DNA of 64,000 bases, from positions 39,480,630 to 39,544,629 of the forward strand of contig OV121087.1 of assembly GCA_921293015.1 (NCBI GenBank), given 5' to 3'. The stretch comes from Phorcus lineatus (taxonomy: Eukaryota; Mollusca; Gastropoda; Trochida; Trochidae). This document shows, one piece after another, positions 55,401 through 64,000 of the stretch. Position 1 is the first letter of the stretch. The number at the start of each line of letters is the position of its first letter. Under the pieces are notes generated by a model, which was not told the origin of the DNA, did no database searches, and worked only from the letters and a program-made list of their open reading frames with translations. A program made the position numbers and the translations under genes.

Positions 55401-56805
55401 ACAGTAAAGAATATTGTAGAAAAGTGGACACTACATAAAACATTGATTAAAGGATACAGATCAATATTTATCAATTAAATTGGAAAAAACATTAATCACA
55501 TTTCTGTTAGAATTAATCATTTATAGACCAAGACAGAAGAATTACAAAACCCACATTTATGTTTAGCTAATGTTTACACCTCAGGGAGTTGTATATTTCA
55601 GACTACCGCATTTGACTGTTTTGCAAGAGCTTTTTTATTTTTGTTTTAAAAAAAATTCTTCTGTCTTTTGGTAGAGTTACTCCACCCAGACGAAAACTAT
55701 GACATTAACAAAGTTTCTTGTTTTTCTTTATTTAGATGCTGCACTACCCATAGACACAACTATGTCTTCATCATAACAACCATTCACAAACTTTATACAC
55801 TAAATTTAATGTTTAATATTTTGCATCCCACAAGACTCGGGGAGTTGTTGTATGTTTAGAAATCTACTGACTATTTGATAACCACGACAAAAGGGAGATA
55901 ACCGCCTCATAGACAGATTCAACGTCATGCTCATTCAAGGAGAAAACGTTTTTAGGCAGTCATTCGTTTCAGAATTGCGTACAACGAATACTGACGTTCT
56001 ATCTTTTTTTCTTTTTCAAAATCTTCAGTATACGGAGAAGTCAAACAGTGTTTAATTCCACTTCTTGTTAGTTTTTTTTCATCTTTTTTCAATTTTTTTC
56101 CTTTTGTGTTTTACTAAAAAAGAGGAAACTATGAAATTAACGAAGTTTTTCTTTATTTAGACTCTGCACTTCCCATAGACACAACTAGGTCTTCATCATA
56201 AGAACCATTCTCAAACTTTATTCACTAAATTTAATTTGAATTCTATTTCTGTAAAAAAGATTTCAATTAGATGTTTCTACATGTTAGTGAATATTTTTCA
56301 TATTAAAATAGTTAGATAATTTGTGGGTATCTTATAATTTCGAAATATTATTAAACCACTATACAAGCGACCATATTTGCTAAACTTGAAATTCTGGTAT
56401 TGGGTGACATGTGAAATAAAATTCCCGACGGAATACATTTTTGTAAGACATTGATAACTCACTATCTGTCTATATACTCATATTCTATTACATTTTTAGT
56501 TCAAATATAACTTTTAATGATTTGAAGTCTGAAATTTCCCTCTTATGGAGTTGAATAAAAATGTCTCTGCAATGAGCAAATAACAGACATTTTTCTTATA
56601 CTTTGATTGTATAATATGATAAAGAAAAGTTTAAGGATACGTTATTGTGCAATATTTGTGAAACCTAACATAAGGATTCATGGGAATTGGGATATACATT
56701 AAGGGGATGTGAAGAAATACACAACTTATTGAAGCAACTGCAATCTTTACGTTCCAGGTATGACAACGTGCAACAAGAACATAATACTTGCATGATCTAT
56801 GCTAT

Positions 56806-57930
56806 CTTCCCCCGCATGGCTTTAACCAATCTCATTAAAATGAAATCTAAATGCTCTACTACATTATGCATGTAGATCTCTCCAGGCTGTTACGCGAGCG
56901 GTCAGGTTTGCCCCTGACATAATTCAAATCTGCCAACCAGCGAGTTTGCCCCGTATTCTATGGTTCAGGCTAAATCTTTTTCGCTTGTACTTTTTTCAGC
57001 ACTCGAAAATCGAACATTTCCGACTGTTTGCCGAATGTCGAACTGCCTAAATATCCAAATAAATGTATTTTATGTACTTTCAATTTATCCTAGCTCGGTT
57101 TGTTGTGGTCGAACATTGTGTTGTTATCTTTCACAAAGCAAACTCTGCATACCTCAACGTAATGCATATAGTAGACGGGACAAATCCAAAATGCCTTTTC
57201 TGGAAACAGATACGTTGAATAAACGTTTCGTCTTTTAGTTTGTAAAAATCGTCAAGTAATTTTTGATTTCGTGGAACAAATTAACCATAAACATGTTGAT
57301 AAACGAAAACAACCAAAACATGCACAAATACCAAAACGGGCTTTCTTGATAATAATTTATTAATCATATGCGACCTATATATGCTAATGAGATTGACCAT
57401 TGTTCGTCAAAGACTGCCATGGTATAACTAACTCTGCCTGCACATTTTTCAAAATCAGGACATGTGCAAATGTCTTCAACTTGGTCTCTTCGTAATCGAA
57501 CACTTATAAAAGATTATCACCTGCTAACAGAGGAATTACTCGCCATTTCTTGAAAAGGCTAAGATATAACGCCCATAGTAATTGCTAGAAGGTATCTGCG
57601 GCAAGTAATTGAGGTTTGGAGGTTAATTTCAGGCAAGGAGCCTATTGAAATCTACAATCTGCGTAACGGAATGCAGCAATATTAGATTTAATTTTAATGA
57701 GATTGGCCTTTAACTTGCATCAGTCTCTATCAATGGCTAATTTAACTTTGCTGCCAACCTGTCAAAATTTGTTCCCTCTCAGGTGAAAAGTTGAAATTCC
57801 CAACTATCGCGATCCTTCGTGGCAGCCTGTACGACAAGCACAGAAATGCCCTGCAAGGCAACTTTTACCAAGTCATTTGGGCTGGCGTAAAAGTAAGAAT
57901 AGGCCATGCGTGGGAAGATGGATCTGTGCT
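56806..57930 (+). repeat. Dispersed repeat D, copy 4, interrupted by MULE-like element
   Basis: Starts TTCCCCCGCATGGCTTTAAC, is cut at 56,826 by the transposon and resumes at 57,706. It continues through GTGGCAGCCTG and AGAATAGGCCATGCGTGGGA. Confidence 0.75.
56827..57705. mobile_element. MULE-like non-autonomous DNA transposon, copy 2
   Basis: 879 bp, collinear with 8,979-9,877, with the same CAATCTCATT and inverted end. Flanked by GGCTTTAAC (56818-56826) and GCCTTTAAC (57706-57714), a 9-bp duplication with one change. No transposase. Confidence 0.88.
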
Positions 57931-57957
57931 TGGACATTTAAGGTTTCGCAGGCCAAG

Positions 57958-58033
57958 CATCCTCGATAATCCAGCGCTTTCGTTCCGATTAATCTACACT
58001 AGAAGGAACGGAAGCGCTGGATTATAGAGGATG
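57958..58033. mobile_element. 76-bp palindromic transposon with perfect 9-bp TSD
   Basis: Arms CATCCTCGATAATCCAGCGC and its near complement surround a loop of about 15 bases. CAGGCCAAG flanks both sides (57949-57957, 58034-58042). Segmental copy 1 has a single CAGGCCAAG (about 47,301-47,309), the empty site. Confidence 0.92.
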
Positions 58034-58602
58034 CAGGCCAAGATGCCTAATAATTAAACAGATCTAATTATACATGATAAGGGTCTTGTGCAACAGATTG
58101 ATCACATTATTTTGTACACATAATTTTCAAACGACAACCTAAGGATCATTCAGATATTACCAATGGAGATTATGATAAAAACATCTGATCACATAGGACA
58201 AACTCGTGATTACATGTTTAGTTTATAAAAAAACTGGACACAGTGCTTTTTCGAAAAAAATCCATTTACAAAGGTTTTTGTAATTAATGTTTAATGAAAT
58301 TAAGCGATTTTTACAATAAGCGTCTACCACAGGCTTACGTTCATAAGGGCATGTGTAACTATTGAACTAAAAATATTTCATCGAATGAGACAAACTTTTT
58401 AAACAGCTTGCTATCTCTCTGGAAAATAAACCGAAACTGAAGCATTTTAAAATTTCGTTTGAATTAAATTTAAGCTGAAGATAGAAAGAACAAAATCATT
58501 CGTTATTTTATCTGAAAAGCCCTACGTCAGTCATCGTGATATTTCTTGTTATACCTCTACTAAGGTAAAATGATATTATCACACCGTGAATATCTAAGGG
58601 AA

Positions 58603-60024
58603 CTAAGTGCTACACATGGGCATTGTTGCCAAGTTATTATCTGGAGCGGAATTTTTATCATCATCAAGAGAGAGTGTCATGTTTTCCAAGTGACGGTAAT
58701 ACGATTCACATTGCTCGCACCTGCAACTTCCGTCAAGAACTCTTCGATCTTCCGATATAAAGTCTGAGGATTCACTTGAATTAAACACCAGACCAGTGCC
58801 CGACATATCTACGTGGATCTCATGGGTGCAACATTTCAAATCTCCGATGTTGATTGGCTCACAGGAGGAATTCGATGTAAATGTAGATGTAAAGTTGTGC
58901 AAAATGTTTGCAATTGGTGTCTTTTGCATGATGTCAATCTGCAGTTTGTCGGCGATGGTTGATTTACAAGTACGACTGTCAAGAAGACTTAAAGGCTCAC
59001 AGTCGGTGACGGTGTGGTTGATGAAATTGGGGAGTGAGATGAACTCGTTTGGATATATACTAGACATATTGTGACAGTAGATCCTGATCTTACGATAAGC
59101 TGTTTGTTTTGGAAAGATCCAATAATCTCCGTCAGTGTAATTTGGATTACATTTCTTTACATCACTGCAGTTTTGAACACGATAACAAAACTGACTGTTA
59201 TTCCATTTGTCATTGCCTTTACATTTAACCTTCCCGTAACGTCTAAAGAACCCGGGTTTACATCTGACATCCAAAACAGTTCCAGCAGGCCATGGTCCAG
59301 ATTGACCATTTGTCATGATTTCTCCTTTTCTGAGAAAGGGGGTTTCATAACACGGCCCAGTGCATACAAATTCCGACCAGAGTCCAGATGCCTTGCAGAT
59401 AGCTATCCCGTCCTTCCGGTAACCATGGTCACATGTAAAGTTGAGTTCGCATCCTACGTCATGCTGAACCGGAAGTGTCAGAATTTCGCCATTTTGCAAA
59501 GATGGCGGATCATGACACTCAACCTGGCATGTCTTACTTCCGTTTTCAAGTGTCTGGCAGAAAGAGTTTTCAGGGCACGAATGGTCACTGCAGAGACCAG
59601 CGATGCGTTCCGGCCATGTTTCTATGTCACTGAAGATATAATGATCATCAAGACGGTTTTGGTCACTTTCGTCATTGCTGTTGTTGATCATGATTGTCCT
59701 GTCCTTGATATTGCTGTTGACGCCGATGCTGTCATTGGTGGTGCCGTTGTCACTACCGTTATTTTTGAGGTTGCTATAATTCAATCCGCATTCAGTATTA
59801 TTCATGTTGTAATTAAACGATTGGCATTTTATTCGTAAGAGACACTCTTTAGCACAACCTACAAGGCCTATGTCACTGATGGTGTAAAATGAAGTTTCTT
59901 CAAGGTGTTTTCCATGTAGAAGATCTCCCATATACCTCGTACTTGTGCACATGTTGGATGACATTATTGGTCGAGAAGACCAAATGAAGATGAAAGTGAA
60001 GATACATATAGCACAATTCTTCAT
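58603..60024 (-). CDS. Secreted PAN-CCP-CCP-GON-like protein, copy 2 (single exon)
   Basis: A 473-residue uninterrupted frame, collinear with the gene at 47,862 along its whole length. Start MKNCAICIFTF is the shared methionine; the frame stays open 40 codons further upstream. Domain order is the same: signal peptide, PAN-like domain, Asn-rich linker, EGF-like remnant, two CCP modules and a GON-like region with DGDYWIF and YCHNMSSIYPNEFISLP. Differences cluster in the Asn/Ser-rich linker (indels) and near the C-terminus, where VTVLHG is shortened to VLDG; cysteines of the folded modules are kept. Both copies look intact, so the duplication gave two potentially working genes. Function unknown; an extracellular binding role is inferred. 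Confidence 0.82.
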   Translation of the reverse strand: MKNCAICIFTFIFIWSSRPIMSSNMCTSTRYMGDLLHGKHLEETSFYTISDIGLVGCAKECLLRIKCQSFNYNMNNTECGLNYSNLKNNGSDNGTTNDSIGVNSNIKDRTIMINNSNDESDQNRLDDHYIFSDIETWPERIAGLCSDHSCPENSFCQTLENGSKTCQVECHDPPSLQNGEILTLPVQHDVGCELNFTCDHGYRKDGIAICKASGLWSEFVCTGPCYETPFLRKGEIMTNGQSGPWPAGTVLDVRCKPGFFRRYGKVKCKGNDKWNNSQFCYRVQNCSDVKKCNPNYTDGDYWIFPKQTAYRKIRIYCHNMSSIYPNEFISLPNFINHTVTDCEPLSLLDSRTCKSTIADKLQIDIMQKTPIANILHNFTSTFTSNSSCEPINIGDLKCCTHEIHVDMSGTGLVFNSSESSDFISEDRRVLDGSCRCEQCESYYRHLENMTLSLDDDKNSAPDNNLATMPMCST

Positions 60025-60883
60025 AGCGAAATGACGACTTTCTGCTTTGACAATTGCGGACGAATGCCTGACTTTACATTGTCCACAACCTAAATGGCAA
60101 GTATTTCTAATGACTGTCAGACTTGGTGAGTTTCGTACAGGCAAACACAGTCCCTTTTTAATGACACAGCGCTGACATGAAATATATCTGATTTTGATTG
60201 GATTCAGTGATCATGAAGAAAAATAAGCAATTGAATGTGTCCAACAACACAAAGGTGAAATCGATTGATAAGTTTTGATTTTAAAATGAATGCAACATTT
60301 GAAAAAGGACGATTGGCAATACCTCTTAATTGGATATCACAGTTGAATGAATACATCTCATCTGTTTGAATTAGCTCTCTCCAACACTGGTTATCTGATT
60401 GAAGTCAATGGCAAATTTGTGCGAGAACGTTGTGCATTACTTTTAGATTGAGTTTCTCCGGAACTACAGCTTTACTCACTGGCTTGTATAAGCCATGTGT
60501 CCATCGATATCTATTTCTGAATACATCGGTATTGATAAATTGTTTTGAATACAAGTTTTTAGTCAGTTAGATACTATTCTTTTCACTTTATTGTTCTTTT
60601 GATCTCGATTCCAATTTCCTGAGATAGTAATTCATCGTTGTTGAATAAAGTTTTATTTTCCGACCAGTAGAGATTAAAAGGTGATAAAAATTGGTTGAGA
60701 AGAAACATCCCTGTGATGAAATTTATGGACATTTTCTACATCATTGATTATCGATGGGAGTCAATATTATACCTGTGGGAAATCAACCATTTAGTATGAA
60801 TTTGAATTTTGTATAAACAAGCTGGCATGAGATGTAATAAAGTCAGCAGGTGTGGAGAACAACATATTGCTTTTATTTGTCAG

Positions 60884-61605
60884 TCTACCATGAAAGTGCC
60901 GGATACTCAATTCTGATTGGTTGTTTTGTCCGATTCACAGGGTATCAATTCACGATTGAAGTTGCTCTGTTTACCCGAAATCCATTTACAATGTATTACT
61001 AAATACATTGATTCCGACTCTCCGACTCGTAACTTCACAGTCGGTTTTCTGCTTTTCAGTACGATTAATCTTTTTCCAAAAGGAATAAAAACTATTTGTT
61101 TTCATGTGTTTACACGGCGAGAGCAAACTGTTTTGATCATATGTCATATTTTGTACAAAATAAGAAGTTTGAGTGATCAATCAGCGTAAACTAAGCTTTC
61201 CGCTACTTGGCATGCCGCAGCATTCCTTCGAACACGGCAACAAAACAATGACGTCGTTTTGCGAGCGCTTCTGACATCATAATGCTTATCACGACGTCAT
61301 AGTGGTTTACTGTTACAGTCATCTATTTGCTTCATAGGGTTGTTGCGGTATTTGTTTACTATCAATACAAGAAAACAGACTTTTTAAACGATTCGATATT
61401 TACATTTGTACTACGTACTATGACAAAACCATTTTGTGAACATGCAAAATTTGGTTTAACTTTGTCAACGGTTTAATCTATTTTCAATAGAAAGACACAA
61501 AATCCCCGACACAGACGAGTTCATTTTTGTTTCCTGAAGCCAGAACCGTTTACACTGTGCATTTCGCTAGGAAAAAGGGTTCAGCATTAAAATCTTCATG
61601 GTAGA
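60884..61605. mobile_element. Inverted-end insertion in segmental copy 2
   Basis: TCTACCATGAA (60884-60894) and TTCATGGTAGA (61595-61605) bound about 720 bp that segmental copy 1 lacks near 50,380. No transposase and no clear target duplication. Confidence 0.5.
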
Positions 61606-61607
61606 AT

Positions 61608-61723
61608 GGAGATAAACCTAGTGTTCGCGTAACTAGCTGCGCGTTCGGTTTCATTTTTAAATTTACTCGCTATCAATCCAGTATAACATGTCTCTGATTT
61701 TCAAACACACTAGGTTTATCTCC
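61608..61723. mobile_element. 116-bp hairpin insertion next to 60,884 element
   Basis: GGAGATAAACCTAGTGT and ACACTAGGTTTATCTCC are exact inverted ends. This directly follows the preceding insertion and is also absent from segmental copy 1. Confidence 0.75.
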
Positions 61724-62479
61724 TAATTATGCTATTTCGTGCAGTGATATAGAACTTCAAGAATATGGAATTTTACATAGTAAAACGCAACCAACGCCCT
61801 TTGAAGTACGGGCTATTTGAATCGCTTGATCAAGTTCTTTCATGTGAAATATGATGATATAATGGTATTGGAACAACTAAAAAATGGAAGACTAACTTAT
61901 TTGATACGCAGAAACTGTTGCTACCGTTAATATATTTTCATCACGTGTTTTTTTAAATCTTATTTGATCCATTTAACTCTTCCACTTCGTAAAACGTATT
62001 TTAATAATTCCTTTTATTGTAATTTGTCTTTGACAAACGTTCATATACAATCACAGTTGTTAAGCTATCTATGACGTGTATTGAATAACTTTTGAATAAT
62101 AGTTATTGTTACTTAACAATGTTTCCCATTGCATTGAAAAGACATTGTTTTAATACAAAACTGTGTTTTCATAGCATTGTCACTCACATACTATAGAAAA
62201 TATAGATAATACAAAAATGTTTTCAATTTTGAGCTAATAAAACATCACACTCAATTTTCCATTGTAAGTGATATGTAATGCCGAATAGAAATTTATAACT
62301 TTGACAAAAATCTATTTTAAAAATAAAATCTAACATCATTCAGAGAGATTTCCCGAGGAAGGGTGTCAAATGACAATATCTAATTTACTATTCTCTTTGG
62401 TCATTTTGATTGTTTGACGAATGAAATATTAACTTTTAAATATCATTCGCTATTTCCAGTGTACAATCAGTATAATTTA

Positions 62480-63555
62480 ACAAGTAATGTGTTAAAGTGA
62501 GAATCGACTCAAAAGAGTTCGGGAGTTCACTGGAACTGGCTTCTTTCCGCCCCCTGTCCAAATTGGGTGGCTCTAACAAGAGTGCGTAGATTCCGGATGG
62601 CATAGCCTTTAGGTCTTTGAAGCTAGCAAACCACCACACTACGATAAGGAAATCCGAACTCCGTAAGCTTATAATTGCTTAGCCTGAAACCTTTAGAAGG
62701 GGACACTTTACTGAAATCAGAGAAAGGACGATTTCCCTTTGATTGCAATGATTAAAGAAGTTTTTATCCGTGGAAGAAGACATTTAAGTTCTAAGATGTA
62801 TGAAAGAAATGTGAGCTCTTGCTAAAGGTTTGAGACCATAACGCCAGCTTAAGTTATGTTTCACATATAAATCAGAGAAGGTCCTGTGCCCTTATTTAAA
62901 AAAACTATAAATTGTACTCCATTGATTGTAGAAGTATACATGCACCATGTTTTCATAAAATAACTGTGTTACTCTCGGCTTTTTTCAATAATTTTACCTA
63001 ATTCATCACTCTTAATTTAAAAGATAGATTTGTGAATATTTTCTTCAAAGAAAGGTTATTCATGTAAATATTCTCAGAAATTTCGACTCAAGATGAAATG
63101 GCACAGATTTTTTTACCAAATATAATCATTGCCCTTGAACCCGAAATTAAGCGATAGACTGTCGGTTTGTGATACCAAAAAACAACATTTGAACTATCCC
63201 CTTTTCTTAGTCTTCCGTAAAAAGCAAAAACCGAAATCCTGCAATTAGTGACATTGCCTTTTTTTACCTCTTTTTTTGGATATCGCTTTTCTTATCAGAA
63301 ATATGTGCTTCATGCTACTTTTAAATCATATACAGTTACTTTGATTGATAGGATAGTAATTATTAAGTATTAATGCGACGCGTCTTGTTCCTTGATTTGA
63401 AACTAAAACCAATTTGTACCTTACACTAAGCCTTCTTAAGCAGATACATTTGAATTAGATTGGATTTGGGATACAAGGTATCGACTTCCATTTTAAGTTA
63501 AAACAAATCAATAATCTTAAAGTTCACAGAATTCTTATCTAGGCTGGAAGGCTCT
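62480..63555. other. Spacer right of the segmental duplication
   Basis: AT-rich, with no recognisable gene or intact mobile element. Confidence 0.5.
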
Positions 63556-63559
63556 ATTG

Positions 63560-64000
63560 TCTATGGCATGGCGTCCTGCGTTCATCTGTCCGTCTGTCTG
63601 TAAACTTTTGACTATTTTATCTCCTTCTCCGGAACCATTTGCTTAGGCCATCTGAAATCTTGTGGGCAAACATATTAACTGATGAGGTTTCTGATTTATA
63701 GATTTGGTGACCCTGTGACCCCCTAGGGTGCAAAAACCTTAAAACTTATATTCATCTTATTGTCCAGAAGAAAAAAAGAATAGAAAGCTGAAACCTTGCG
63801 AACAGATAAGGATCAGCTGATGGGGATTCTAATTTATAGATTTGGTAACCCTGTAACCCCTATTAAGGGCCACAGGAGCCACGCCCTAACAGCTTTTTTT
63901 CCATAACGAAAAGGCCTAGAAAACTGAAATCTTGTGTACAGACTCCTCAGTTCATGGTGAATTTAATCAATGAATTTTGGGATCCTGTGACAGCCATATG
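63560..64000 (+). repeat. Tandem repeat continuing past the right edge
   Basis: Blocks of GATTTGGTGACCCTGT and GATTTGGTAACCCTGT, TAGAAAGCTGAAACCTTG, and GGCCTAGAAAACTGAAATC at a spacing of about 150 bp. Same family as 8,210-8,600. Confidence 0.7.

Larger units (their letters stand above)
52437..62478. repeat. Segmental duplication, copy 2
   Basis: Collinear with 42,320-51,133; longer because of the MULE-like element, a 76-bp palindrome and an insertion near 60,884. Contains the second GON-like gene. Confidence 0.9.

Noticed and set aside
59071..59838. 255-residue plus-strand open frame
   Set aside because: Antisense shadow of the GON-like gene. The twin locus breaks the equivalent frame, and the protein has no recognisable content.

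Overview
This window is a piece of animal nuclear genome: AT-rich, with small exons separated by GT-AG introns, crowded with short transposable elements. The organism is probably a gastropod mollusc, perhaps a vetigastropod. That rests on the SINE tails (GGCGTTAAACA followed by ACTC repeats at 19,676-19,760, and GGTGA-tailed copies elsewhere) and on PAN/CCP/GON-type secreted proteins. It is an inference from sequence, not a database match.

From left to right: (1) 128-4,706 (+), the last six exons of an FMN-dependent 2-hydroxyacid (glycolate) oxidase-like gene whose N-terminal exons lie off the left edge. (2) 6,204-8,957 and 13,959-21,483 (+), two tandem paralogues of a small secretory-pathway membrane protein. 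Each has a signal peptide, a six-cysteine ectodomain, one membrane span and a PPxY tail (Shisa-like/STMC6 architecture), with identical exon phases. Each has a TCACGTGA E-box and a DR1 nuclear-receptor-type site just upstream of its ATG. (3) 21,500-27,290, gene-poor, with a mariner fossil and a 731-bp foldback element. (4) 27,297-31,835 (-), a complete ribosomal protein S3 gene. It diverges from (5) 32,152-39,247 (+), a complete nine-exon cathepsin O-like cysteine protease gene, with 316 bp between the two ATGs. (6) 39,250-42,300, repeats. (7) About 42,320-51,130 and 52,440-62,480, a tandem segmental duplication of roughly 9-10 kb. Each copy carries one intronless minus-strand gene for a secreted PAN-CCP-CCP-GON-like protein (47,862-49,292 and 58,603-60,024). 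(8) 63,560 to the end, a diverged tandem repeat also found at 8,210-8,590.

There is no operon logic here. The links are evolutionary (two tandem gene pairs) and regulatory: the E-box core found in both STMC6 promoters also occurs upstream of cathepsin O, and RPS3 and cathepsin O share one short promoter region.

Much of the remaining DNA is short inverted-repeat transposons. Several are bounded by intact target-site duplications (TSDs) of 2, 6, 7, 8 or 9 bp. The segmental duplication and dispersed repeats supply empty sites that date several insertions relative to one another.
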